Below the pieces are notes generated by a model. It worked only from the letters and a program-made list of their open reading frames with translations. It searched no databases and was not told the DNA's origin. From Agrobacterium tumefaciens str. B6 (GTDB taxonomy: Bacteria; Pseudomonadota; Alphaproteobacteria; Rhizobiales; Rhizobiaceae), in contig NZ_LMVK01000012.1 of NCBI RefSeq assembly GCF_001541315.1, forward strand, positions 186,001 to 250,000: DNA of 64,000 bases, written 5' to 3'. Positions within the stretch are counted from its first letter, which is position 1. Every line of letters starts with the position of its first letter. The position numbers and the translations under genes are program-made. Below, one piece after another: positions 8,334 to 16,103 of this stretch.

Positions 8334-8361
8334 CTTGCAATCATTTTTTTTACGCAATAAT
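8334..8361 (+). promoter_or_regulatory. Probable housekeeping promoter of tRNA-Ser
   Basis: CTTGCA (8334-8339), a 16-base spacer, and AATAAT (8356-8361) resemble a sigma-70 promoter. The tRNA begins 12 bases after the -10 element, consistent with a very short 5' leader. Confidence 0.45.
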
Positions 8362-8372
8362 CAGGCCGCACC

Positions 8373-8463
8373 GGAGAGGTGGCCGAGTGGTCGAAGGCGC
8401 TCCCCTGCTAAGGGAGTATACGTCAAAAGCGTATCGTGGGTTCGAATCCCATCCTCTCCGCCA
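8373..8463 (+). tRNA. tRNA-Ser(GCT), CCA encoded
   Basis: The acceptor arm GGAGAGG pairs with CCTCTCC, followed by discriminator G and an encoded CCA. The D arm begins 'TGGCCGAGTGG'. The anticodon stem CTCCC/GGGAG encloses loop CTGCTAA with anticodon GCT (8407-8409), which reads AGC/AGU serine codons. A long variable arm (about 'TATACGTCAAAAGCGTA') is typical of class II tRNAs, and the T arm is 'TGGGTTCGAATCCCA'. Confidence 0.97.
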
Positions 8464-8594
8464 CTTCGGCACAGACCGGAAACTTCAGCCCTACATATCC
8501 CTCAGCTCCAAATCATAGCCGACCCGCGCTTAGTGCGTCGGTGCGCGACAGCCATGTCGACCTCGCACCATGAAGCCGCAGACGTCCGCGCTCT

Positions 8595-8732
8595 TCAGGT
8601 TTCGACTATGGAAGAAACGAGCGAATCAAGAGACTTGGTGGTGTCGACTTCAATTATCGTGCCGGCAGTATCGTAACCAGCGCTGAGCAAGCGCGTCGAA
8701 TCGTTGCGCGAGGAATCGGTGGCAAACGGCAT
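8595..8732 (-). CDS. Possible small protein (45 aa)
   Basis: A 45-codon frame starting at ATG 8732 with 'AAAGGATAG' upstream, a good Shine-Dalgarno match. The product begins 'MPFATDSSRNDSTRLLSAGY' and ends 'SLDSLVSSIVET'; it is soluble, Ser/Thr/Asp-rich, with no recognisable family. It sits alone in the region between tRNA-Ser and the porins. The evidence is the ribosome-binding site and the otherwise empty 690-base gap; comparison with relatives would decide. Confidence 0.35.
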   Translation of the reverse strand: MPFATDSSRNDSTRLLSAGYDTAGTIIEVDTTKSLDSLVSSIVET

Positions 8733-9157
8733 GGTTTTCTATCCTTTCTCCATGAGCGCCGTGGCGGCATGTCAGGTTAAGGGGTATGAGGAAGCAAAAG
8801 TTTCCATCATCCTTGCCCGGCAAGGCAAGGCTTCGCCGAAAAGGCCGGTAGTTTAGAAAGACCTTGTTAACCTCGCCAACTAACGGATTTTCAAGCAATT
8901 TCTTAACGCATGGTAAAGCTGCTTGCCAGCCGGGTGCGCACTGTGTGTTGTTTCCGCAACAAACCGAAATGAAGCATATACGTAAATGCTATTTATCGGA
9001 TGTTGGCGATTGCAAGCGGCGAAACCTTTTGTATTTTCACCACCAGAAGCGAGGCGGTGGATCGTTTGGCTTCTAAGAACACGGGAATGGGGCAGGGAAT
9101 GCTGTCCTTCAGCGAAAGTACCCAGACCCACTTAAAAACTTTGACTGGAGGTCAACC
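8733..9157. other. Porin 1 upstream region
   Basis: About 420 bases upstream of the first porin, AT-rich between 8870 and 9060. Long untranslated leaders are common for porin genes, but I cannot place a promoter confidently. The last 18 bases, including 'GGAGG', are identical to the same position upstream of porin 2. Confidence 0.4.
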
Positions 9158-9343
9158 ATGAACATCAAGAGCCTTCTCATCGGCTCCGCTGCGGCTCTCG
9201 CAGCAGTATCCGGCGCTCACGCTGCCGACGCTATCGTCGCTGCTGAGCCTGAGCCCCTGGAATACGTTCGCGTTTGCGACGCTTTCGGCACCGGCTTCTT
9301 CTACATCCCCGGCACCGAAACCTGCCTGAAGTTCGGCGGTTAC
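9140..9343 (+). repeat. 204-base perfect direct repeat, copy 1 (porin 5' end)
   Basis: Positions 9140-9343 are identical, base for base, to 10737-10940. The block covers the ribosome-binding site, signal peptide and first 62 codons of both porins. The first difference is at 9344 (G versus A). Divergence beyond it is much greater. Confidence 0.95.
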
Positions 9344-10174
9344 GTCCGTTTCCAGACCAACTTTGGCCGTGACCGTTCTGGCACGTCTGACTGGGATTCG
9401 TTCACGCGCGCCCAGTTCGAAGTTGACACCCGCACCGACACCGAGCTCGGCGCTCTGCGTGGCTTCATCGGCTTCCGCGGTAACGCTGACACCGGCGCCG
9501 CTGACGACTCGGGCGTTTTCGTTGACCAGGCTTTCATCGAACTCGGCGGCCTGAAGGTCGGTAAGTTCTACAGCTGGTGGGACGATGGCCTCTCTGGCGA
9601 AACCGACGAACTGTCCACGAACGCTCTGTTCAACTCGGTACGTTACACCTACGACACCGGTTCTTTCTGGGCTGGCGTTTCGGCTGACGAACTCGAAGGC
9701 ATCGACGTTCAGGGCTTCAACGAATCCGACAACAACGTTGGTATCGCTCTCGGCGTTGGCGCCAAGCTCGGCGCTGCTTCCCTGCAGCTTATCGGCGGCT
9801 ACGACATCGACCGCGAAAACGGCGCTGTTCGCCTGATCGCAACGGCTGACGTTGGTCCGGGTACGCTCGGCCTGGCCGGTGTTTGGGCTTCTGGTGCGAA
9901 CGCTTACTACTCTGAATCCGAATGGGCTGTTGCTGCCGAGTACGCCATCAAGGCTACCGACAAGCTGACGATCACCCCCGGCGCTCAGTACTACGGCTCC
10001 TACGGCCTCGTTTCCTGGGATGACTTCTCTGACGACGACGCTTGGACCGCTGGCGTAACGCTCGACTACAAGATCACGCAGGGCCTCTCCACGAAGATCG
10101 CTGTTAACTACTTCGACATCGACAACGGTGATGACGGCGTACAGGGCTTCGTTCGCCTTCAGCGTACGTTCTAA
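9158..10174 (+). CDS. ropA: Outer-membrane porin, RopA/Omp2b family, copy 1
   Basis: A 338-residue rhizobial general porin, forming trimeric beta-barrel pores in the outer membrane. The N terminus is a Sec signal peptide ('LLIGSAAALAAVSGAHA', cleavage near residue 22). The mature protein starts with the family pattern 'EPEPLEYVRVCDAFGTGFFY' and 'GTETCLKFGGYVRF', with the two conserved cysteines, followed by alternating aromatic strands, and ends with the outer-membrane C-terminal signature 'FVRLQRTF' (terminal Phe). Codon choice is strongly biased, as in highly expressed genes. 'GGAGG' precedes the ATG and a terminator follows at 10201. It is paralogous to the next gene. Confidence 0.95.
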   Translation: MNIKSLLIGSAAALAAVSGAHAADAIVAAEPEPLEYVRVCDAFGTGFFYIPGTETCLKFGGYVRFQTNFGRDRSGTSDWDSFTRAQFEVDTRTDTELGALRGFIGFRGNADTGAADDSGVFVDQAFIELGGLKVGKFYSWWDDGLSGETDELSTNALFNSVRYTYDTGSFWAGVSADELEGIDVQGFNESDNNVGIALGVGAKLGAASLQLIGGYDIDRENGAVRLIATADVGPGTLGLAGVWASGANAYYSESEWAVAAEYAIKATDKLTITPGAQYYGSYGLVSWDDFSDDDAWTAGVTLDYKITQGLSTKIAVNYFDIDNGDDGVQGFVRLQRTF

Positions 10175-10200
10175 TCTGATCTGACTTTGTCAGTGACGGA

Positions 10201-10229
10201 AGCCTCGGCAGCAATGCCGGGGCTTTTTT
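10201..10229 (+). terminator. Rho-independent terminator of porin 1
   Basis: AGCCTCGGCA and TGCCGGGGCT pair around GCAA, followed by a T run. It is 26 bases after the stop codon and is homologous to the terminator of porin 2. Confidence 0.9.
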
Positions 10230-10736
10230 GCGTTATGGCGATCTTAGAGTGTGGATGATCAATTGATGATATCGTTTCGACCACACTTATGCGCGTTGCC
10301 GAATAGGGTTCATCGTGATCCAGATTCGCCGAATCACCTTGTGCTCGTCACAGATAGCAACGCCAGATCAATCGGAATTGCGGGCGGCCAGATTGCAAGA
10401 TGAACGATTCTGCGACGTGGCAGATCAACTTTTGGACAATTTCCTGCGTCCCGATTATGGCCAGGCTCTCTAATGGCATTTCACTTGCTTTTGGATGAAT
10501 GTTGGGTTCATCAGCTAAGCATCTGAAATAAATTGGAAATTAACTATTCGGTAATGAATCTGGTGGGGTAGGTTAGAATTGTAGCTATTTCGCAACAATG
10601 AAAAACTAAGGACACCTTACTGTCTTCCTTTCGTCATGATTACGATTGCCGATCCGTCCGGTTTTGGCTCTAATCAGCTTCATAAGCGGCACGCATTTCT
10701 GAGTGCTTTCCCACCCGCTGCTTAGAAGATTAAGCG
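10230..10736. other. Intergenic region between the two porins
   Basis: About 500 bases, AT-rich towards the second porin, probably holding its promoter and leader. A 52-codon GTG-started frame (10315-10473) has a weak 'AGGG' upstream but no recognisable product; I do not call it. No insertion-sequence remnant or RNA gene is apparent. Confidence 0.4.
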
Positions 10737-10940
10737 TTTGACTGGAGGTCAACCATGAACATCAAGAGCCTTCTCATCGGCTCCGCTGCGGCTCTCGCAG
10801 CAGTATCCGGCGCTCACGCTGCCGACGCTATCGTCGCTGCTGAGCCTGAGCCCCTGGAATACGTTCGCGTTTGCGACGCTTTCGGCACCGGCTTCTTCTA
10901 CATCCCCGGCACCGAAACCTGCCTGAAGTTCGGCGGTTAC
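10737..10940 (+). repeat. 204-base perfect direct repeat, copy 2 (porin 5' end)
   Basis: Identical to 9140-9343, shifted by 1597 bases. It starts 18 bases before the ATG of the second porin and ends in codon 62. Confidence 0.95.
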
Positions 10941-11777
10941 ATCCGTTTCCAGACCAATTTCGGCCGTAACCAGTCTGGCACGTCCGACTGGGATTCGTTC
11001 ACCCGCGCTCAGTTCGAAGTTGACACCCGCACCGACACCGAGCTCGGCGCTCTGCGTGGCTTCATCGGCTTCCGCGGCAATGCTGACAACGGTTCTGCTT
11101 CTTCTTCGAGCGTTTTCGTTGACCAGGCCTTCATCGAACTCGGCGGCCTGAAGGTCGGTAAGTTCTACAGCTGGTGGGATGACGATCTGAACGGTGAAAC
11201 CGACATTCTGTCGACCAACACCCTGTTCAACTCGATCAAGTACACCTATGACGCTGGTTCTTTCCAGGCTGCGCTCTCGGTTGACGAACTGGAAGGCCAG
11301 TACGGCCAGTTCCAGTACGGCGCTGACAACAACGTCGGTATCGGCGGCATGATCGGCGGCAAGTTCGGCGCTGTTACGGCTAACCTGATCGCCAGCTACG
11401 ACTTCGACGCAGAAAACGTTGCTATCCGCGGCATGCTGTTCGCAGATATCGGTCCGGGCACCTTCGGTCTTGCTGGTGTATGGGCTTCTGGCGACAACGC
11501 TTACTACGCAAAGTCTGAATGGGCTGTTGCCGTTGAGTACGCGATCAAGGCAACCGATCGCCTGACGCTTACCCCCGGCTTCGAATACCTCGGTACGCTG
11601 GACGTCAACCCTGCTGACGGCGACTTCGTTGGCGACCGTGACGCTTGGACTGCTGGTCTGACGGTTGACTACAAGATCACCGAAGGTCTGGCCACCAAGA
11701 TCACCGCTAACTACTACGACGAAGATGGTCGTGACGACGAAGTCACCGGCTTCGTTCGCCTTCAGCGCACGTTCTAA
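10755..11777 (+). CDS. ropA: Outer-membrane porin, RopA/Omp2b family, copy 2
   Basis: A 340-residue paralogue of the preceding porin, with the same signal peptide, identical first 62 codons and the same C-terminal 'FVRLQRTF'. The central part differs clearly, especially in putative surface loops (for example 'DELEGQYGQFQYGADNN' against 'DELEGIDVQGFNESDNN' in copy 1), which would alter pore selectivity or surface recognition. It has its own ribosome-binding site and terminator, so it is probably a separate transcript. Highly expressed codon use. Confidence 0.95.
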   Translation: MNIKSLLIGSAAALAAVSGAHAADAIVAAEPEPLEYVRVCDAFGTGFFYIPGTETCLKFGGYIRFQTNFGRNQSGTSDWDSFTRAQFEVDTRTDTELGALRGFIGFRGNADNGSASSSSVFVDQAFIELGGLKVGKFYSWWDDDLNGETDILSTNTLFNSIKYTYDAGSFQAALSVDELEGQYGQFQYGADNNVGIGGMIGGKFGAVTANLIASYDFDAENVAIRGMLFADIGPGTFGLAGVWASGDNAYYAKSEWAVAVEYAIKATDRLTLTPGFEYLGTLDVNPADGDFVGDRDAWTAGLTVDYKITEGLATKITANYYDEDGRDDEVTGFVRLQRTF

Positions 11778-11802
11778 TCTGATCTGACATTGTCAGTGAT
11801 GG

Positions 11803-11830
11803 AAACCCCGGCAGAAATGCCGGGGTTTTT
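11803..11830 (+). terminator. Rho-independent terminator of porin 2
   Basis: AAACCCCGGCA and TGCCGGGGTTT form a perfect stem around GAAA, followed by Ts, 26 bases after the stop codon. Confidence 0.9.
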
Positions 11831-11876
11831 CGTTTGATGGCTTCCGGCGCTGAGAGGCGTTATTCAAACACGGAAA

Positions 11877-11904
11877 CAAAAAAGCACCGGGCGAACCGAT
11901 GCTT
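11877..11904 (-). terminator. Rho-independent terminator of slt
   Basis: On the minus strand AAGCATCGG and CCGGTGCTT pair (one G-T), followed by TTTTTTG. It lies about 43 bases after the slt stop codon. Confidence 0.8.
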
Positions 11905-11946
11905 GAATGTTTTAGAACGATCAGCGATTGGCGGAAGAATGCTGCC

Positions 11947-14031
11947 TTATCCCGCACGCCCATGGCGCAGATCATCGACAATATCGGCCTGTTGCCCCAG
12001 CCGTGTCTTGTAGACCTGATAATTCTCCATCACCCGCTGCACGTAATTGCGCGTCTCGGGGAAGGGGATGCGTTCGATCCAGTCGACCACCTCGTCGATC
12101 GGCTTGCCGCGCGGGTCGCCATATCGCGAGATCCATTCCGGCACGCGTTTCGGTCCGGCATTATAGGCGATGAAGGTGAGGATGTAGGAGCCGCCGAAGC
12201 TGTCGATCTGCTCGCCGAGATAATGCGCGCCGAGCGTGGCGTTGTAGCCCGCATCGCTGGTCAGCATTGCCTGCGTGTAGGGCAGGCCGTGGCGGCCGGC
12301 CACGCCCTTGGCGGTTCCGGGCAGTAGTTGCAGCAGGCCGCGGGCATTGGCGGCGGAGACGGCGGCGGGATTGAAAGCGCTTTCCTGCCGGGCAATCGCA
12401 TAGGCGAGCGCCTTGCCGGAGCCGGCAATATTGGCGCTGGCGGGAATGACGCCGAGCGGATAGGCGAGCGCTGCCGCATCGATGCCGCGGCTGAAGGCCG
12501 TCTTGCCGATCTGCAGCGAAACCTGGTGATTGCCGTTGCCCTCAGCCCTTGCCGCCAGAATGGCAAGCTCGCCGGGACTGTCGAGCTGTTCCGCAAGCGA
12601 CCGATAAAGGCTGTCGGCACGCCAGCCGTAACCGGCCGCCTCCAGCCGGTCGATGGCGCGTACGGCTTCGCGGCCGGCGAAACGTTCGCGGTCGCTGCTG
12701 CTGGGGCTCGGATAGGTGACGTTCAATGTTTTTGCGCCGATTCGCGCGGCGGCGAGCTGGCCGTAAAACGTGCCGGGGTGAGCGGCTGCCTTGGTGAAGA
12801 AGTCGCGGGCATCGCCCGGTCCACCGGCTTCCGCCGCCCGACCTAGCCAATAATAGGCGCGCGACGCCGAAAGCGGCCGGTTCGAGGTCTGAAGCAGCGT
12901 GTTGAAGTGACGCGAAGCCGTCGCCGGGTCGCGCAGCGCCCTCAGCGCGTACCAGCCGGCATGGAACTCCGCATCGGCGGTATCGACCGCCGAGGTGGCA
13001 GAATGATTGGCGACAATGCGATAGGCCTCGGCGAAATCACCGAGATCGGCGACACCGCGGGCGATGATGCGGCGCTCATTCCACCATTCGCCGGGATTAA
13101 CAAGCTTGGCCGCTTCCTTCGGCGCCTGTCGCAGAAGGGCCGCTGCTTCGGGATATTCCTGCTGGTTGCGCAGGTTTTCCACCCGCGCGAAGAGATAAGC
13201 AGGGTCGCTGCGCCAGGAGGCGTCGACCTTGCCGAGGAGCGCGCTTGCGGTTGCGGATCGCTGCAGCACGGCCGCCCAGGCGTTGTAAAGCGACTGCGCC
13301 TTGCCGAGATCACCAAAACGCTTCGCCTGGCTGATGCGGCTGCGATACATCAGATAATCCATGCGCGCCTTGTGGTCGGCGGGCGTCAGATAGGCGGGGA
13401 ACTCGGCAAGCACACGGTCTTCCATGTCCTTGTCCATGCCTTCGCTGACCCAGAGCTGGCGAATGAGACTCTGCGATTCCGCACCCTTGCCGGAGGAGGC
13501 GAGCGCCTTGGCGAACACCACGGTGCCTTCGGCGGTTTCCGGGCGGCTATTGCCGAAGGCGGCAAGCACCTGGGGTGCGGGCGGATCTTCGCGGTAAAGC
13601 GCTTTTTCGGAATTGGCGCGCAGCGTCGCCGCACCCGGCCAGCCGGAGAGCTCGCGCTGGGCAGCGGCAATTTCGGCGGAAGCGACGTCCTTCTGGCCGG
13701 AAACGGCAATAGCCCAGGTGAGGATATGGCGGTCAAGGCTGCCGGTCGGCATGGTGTTGCGCAGCGCAATCGCGCGGGCCGCATCACGGCTCGAAAGCGC
13801 GTCGAGACCTGCCTTCAACTGGCTTGTGTCATCGGGGCGGTTGAGGCGCGGTATGGCGCCGGTGATCTCGGGCGAGGCCGGCATGAAGGCCGGAACAGCA
13901 GGTGCATTCGGCTTGACATAGGGAAGCGGCGCCGCACCTTCCGGCAGCGGCCCGGCCAGTGCGTTCCAAACGGTTGCGGCAAGGCCCGCCGCCATCAATC
14001 CCCAGACTGTCTTTTTCATGCCGCTCTTCAT
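11947..14031 (-). CDS. slt: Soluble lytic murein transglycosylase
   Basis: 694 residues, exported (signal segment at about residues 5-27). It cleaves the MurNAc-GlcNAc bond of peptidoglycan with formation of 1,6-anhydro-MurNAc in the periplasm. The long N-terminal part is the helical superhelix typical of Slt70-type enzymes. The C-terminal SLT domain has the catalytic Glu in 'ARQESAFNPAAVSAANARG' (Glu about 550), then 'GLLQLLPGTA' and 'FIAYNAGPKRV'. ATG 14031 is taken; ATG 14019 is also possible. It is transcribed divergently from dapA. A perfect CtrA-type site lies about 100 bases upstream, and a terminator follows. Confidence 0.93.
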   Translation of the reverse strand: MKSGMKKTVWGLMAAGLAATVWNALAGPLPEGAAPLPYVKPNAPAVPAFMPASPEITGAIPRLNRPDDTSQLKAGLDALSSRDAARAIALRNTMPTGSLDRHILTWAIAVSGQKDVASAEIAAAQRELSGWPGAATLRANSEKALYREDPPAPQVLAAFGNSRPETAEGTVVFAKALASSGKGAESQSLIRQLWVSEGMDKDMEDRVLAEFPAYLTPADHKARMDYLMYRSRISQAKRFGDLGKAQSLYNAWAAVLQRSATASALLGKVDASWRSDPAYLFARVENLRNQQEYPEAAALLRQAPKEAAKLVNPGEWWNERRIIARGVADLGDFAEAYRIVANHSATSAVDTADAEFHAGWYALRALRDPATASRHFNTLLQTSNRPLSASRAYYWLGRAAEAGGPGDARDFFTKAAAHPGTFYGQLAAARIGAKTLNVTYPSPSSSDRERFAGREAVRAIDRLEAAGYGWRADSLYRSLAEQLDSPGELAILAARAEGNGNHQVSLQIGKTAFSRGIDAAALAYPLGVIPASANIAGSGKALAYAIARQESAFNPAAVSAANARGLLQLLPGTAKGVAGRHGLPYTQAMLTSDAGYNATLGAHYLGEQIDSFGGSYILTFIAYNAGPKRVPEWISRYGDPRGKPIDEVVDWIERIPFPETRNYVQRVMENYQVYKTRLGQQADIVDDLRHGRAG

Positions 14032-14131
14032 CGTGTAACGGATTTGTCGACTTTCTTGTAATATCGCTTCATTGCAGCGGGATTGCCGAAAACGGTCTGA
14101 TGCCCCGCACCGGAATCTTGGGATTTCAGCC

Positions 14132-14146
14132 TTAATGAAATCTTAA
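14132..14146. promoter_or_regulatory. CtrA-type binding site upstream of slt
   Basis: TTAA-TGAAATC-TTAA matches the CtrA consensus TTAA-N7-TTAA exactly. It lies 101 bases upstream of the slt start and 236 bases upstream of dapA, so slt is the likelier target. Cell-cycle control is inferred. Confidence 0.55.
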
Positions 14147-14381
14147 TTCCCGCCCCGCAATTCAATCAACTTTTATTCACCGGCCCGCGAGCGACGTCTC
14201 TTTTCGGCGCCGGCCTTTTGCGCTTGCCGATCACGGTCGGGAGACTGTCACACTTCCGACAATTTCGGACAAAATACGCTGCCTTTGCGCTTGTCGGCGC
14301 CAAGGGCTGGCTCTAATGTGTGCCGGTTTTAACCATCGAATGCGGCCGAAGCATGAACCGGCTCGGCGCCAGGAGCTTTGC

Positions 14382-15266
14382 ATGTTCAAGGGATCAATTC
14401 CCGCCCTCATTACCCCGTTCACGGACAATGGCGCCGTGGACGAACAGGCATTTGCCGCCCATGTGGAATGGCAGATCGCCGAAGGCAGCAGCGGACTTGT
14501 GCCTGTCGGCACGACGGGGGAATCTCCAACCCTCTCCCACGACGAACACAAACGTGTCGTCGAGCTGTGCATCGAGGTAGCGGCGAAACGGGTTCCGGTC
14601 ATTGCGGGCGCTGGCTCCAACAATACGGATGAGGCGATCGAGCTTGCGCTGCACGCGCAGGAGGCCGGCGCGGATGCGCTGCTGGTGGTGACGCCCTATT
14701 ACAACAAACCGACCCAGAAGGGCCTGTTCGCCCATTTTTCCGCCGTGGCAGAAGCGGTGAAGCTGCCGATCGTCATCTACAATATCCCGCCGCGCTCGGT
14801 GGTGGATATGTCGCCGGAAACCATGGGAGCACTGGTCAAGGCGCATAAGAACATCGTGGGTGTGAAGGATGCGACGGGCAAGATCGATCGCGTTTCCGAA
14901 CAGCGTATTTCCTGCGGCAAGGATTTCATCCAGCTTTCGGGTGAGGATGGTACGGCGCTCGGTTTCAACGCCCATGGCGGCGTCGGCTGCATTTCGGTCT
15001 CCGCCAATGTCGCGCCGCGTCTCTGTTCGGAATTCCAGGCGGCGATGCTCGCGGGTGATTACGCCAAGGCGCTGGAATACCAGGATCGCCTGATGCCGCT
15101 GCACAAGGCCATCTTCATGGAGCCCGGCGTCTGCGGCACCAAATATGCGCTGTCGAAGACCCGCGGCGGCAATCGCCGGGTCCGTTCGCCCTTGATGAGT
15201 ACGCTGGAACCGGCAACGGAAGCGGCCATCGATGCGGCGCTGAAGCATGCCGGCCTGATGAACTGA
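14382..15266 (+). CDS. dapA: 4-hydroxy-tetrahydrodipicolinate synthase
   Basis: 294 residues, the normal family length. It condenses pyruvate with aspartate semialdehyde, the first step of the lysine/diaminopimelate branch that supplies peptidoglycan. Active-site residues are in place: Thr44-Thr45 in 'GTTGESPT', Tyr106/107 in 'PYYNKP', Tyr133 in 'VIYNIPPR', Arg138, and the Schiff-base Lys162 in 'GVKDATG'. I chose ATG 14382 with 'AGGAG' 6 bases upstream rather than the upstream in-frame ATG at 14316. A strong hairpin terminator follows; smpB comes next. Confidence 0.97.
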   Translation: MFKGSIPALITPFTDNGAVDEQAFAAHVEWQIAEGSSGLVPVGTTGESPTLSHDEHKRVVELCIEVAAKRVPVIAGAGSNNTDEAIELALHAQEAGADALLVVTPYYNKPTQKGLFAHFSAVAEAVKLPIVIYNIPPRSVVDMSPETMGALVKAHKNIVGVKDATGKIDRVSEQRISCGKDFIQLSGEDGTALGFNAHGGVGCISVSANVAPRLCSEFQAAMLAGDYAKALEYQDRLMPLHKAIFMEPGVCGTKYALSKTRGGNRRVRSPLMSTLEPATEAAIDAALKHAGLMN

Positions 15267-15283
15267 GACACGCCTGCAAACCT

Positions 15284-15340
15284 AAAAGGCGCGCCATGGA
15301 CCGCTTCGAAACAGAAGCCGTTCGGCGCGCCTTTTCTTTT
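15284..15340 (+). terminator. Terminator after dapA
   Basis: AAAAGGCGCGCC (15284-15295) pairs perfectly with GGCGCGCCTTTT (15324-15335), and the loop itself folds (GCTTC with GAAGC). A T-rich run follows. Confidence 0.85.
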
Positions 15341-15427
15341 TGCGACGACAACATTAAATAGAGGTTCGAAAACCGCTCTCGGCGGTAAGCCGAAGGCGCA
15401 ATAAGAAAAACAAGGGATTGAAATATC

Positions 15428-15910
15428 ATGGCCCCCAAAGGCAGCCAGCGCGTGGTGAACAAGATCGTTGCGGAAAACCGCAAGGCCCGTTTCAACTACG
15501 AAATCATCGATACCTATGAGGCAGGGCTCGTGCTGACCGGCACCGAGGTCAAGTCGCTGCGCGAAGGCAAGGCGAATATCGCCGAATCCTACGCGTCGGA
15601 CGAGGGCGATGAAATCTGGCTCATCAATTCCCACCTGCCGGAATATCTGCAGGCCAACCGCTTCAACCATGAGCCGCGCCGCCGCCGCAAGCTGCTTTTG
15701 AGCAAGCGTGAGATCAACCGCCTGCGCGCCGGTATCAACCGCGAAGGCATGACGCTGGTACCCTTGAAGGTCTATTTCAACGAAAAAGGCCGCGCGAAGC
15801 TGGAACTGGCGCTCGCCAAGGGCAAGAAGCTGCACGACAAGCGCGAGACCGAGAAGGAACGCGACTGGAACCGGCAGAAGTCGCGCTTGCTGAAGGGTGG
15901 CAACGCCTGA
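15428..15910 (+). CDS. smpB: SsrA (tmRNA)-binding protein SmpB
   Basis: 160 residues. It binds tmRNA and delivers it to stalled ribosomes for trans-translation. Conserved segments are '[21 protein letters not shown]' shortened here to '[20 protein letters not shown]', '[14 protein letters not shown]', '[15 protein letters not shown]' and the basic C-terminal tail ('[20 protein letters not shown]') that enters the ribosome mRNA channel. The tmRNA gene is not in this window. It lies downstream of dapA's terminator, so it probably has its own promoter. Confidence 0.97.
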   Translation: MAPKGSQRVVNKIVAENRKARFNYEIIDTYEAGLVLTGTEVKSLREGKANIAESYASDEGDEIWLINSHLPEYLQANRFNHEPRRRRKLLLSKREINRLRAGINREGMTLVPLKVYFNEKGRAKLELALAKGKKLHDKRETEKERDWNRQKSRLLKGGNA

Positions 15911-15963
15911 GCGGCAATAAATTTTGCCGGGCAGGGGGCTTGCTGCCTTTCACCGCTTGTTCC

Positions 15964-16082
15964 TCCGTCATGCCGGACTTGATCCGGCATCCAGTCACGG
16001 CGCGTCTGCGCCGTGGAAAGAGTTCTTTCAGCCCAAGGACTTGGACTGGCTGGATCCCGGCTTAAGGCCGGGATGACGGGAG
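15964..16082. repeat. Composite intergenic palindrome (rhizobial type)
   Basis: The outer arms CTCCGTCATGCCGG (15964-15977) and CCGGGATGACGGGAG (16068-16082) are near-perfect complements. Inside lie CACGGCGC/GCGCCGTG and two local palindromes (GCCGG-N7-CCGGC and CCCGGCTTAAGGCCGGG). It fills the space between the convergent smpB and chemotaxis-receptor genes. A related cluster is at 22097-22276. Confidence 0.8.
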
Positions 16083-16103
16083 TGTGTTGCGCGCCGGGCC
16101 CCG

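Noticed and set aside
10315..10473. A 52-codon GTG-started frame between the two porins, with 'AGGG' upstream
   Set aside because: The ribosome-binding site is weak, the product has no recognisable features, and it lies in the probable leader region of porin 2. Conservation would be needed.
12907..14061. A 384-codon open frame on the plus strand opposite slt
   Set aside because: It is antisense to a strongly supported transglycosylase gene, Arg/Gly/Ala-biased as in GC-rich shadow frames, and lacks a ribosome-binding site.
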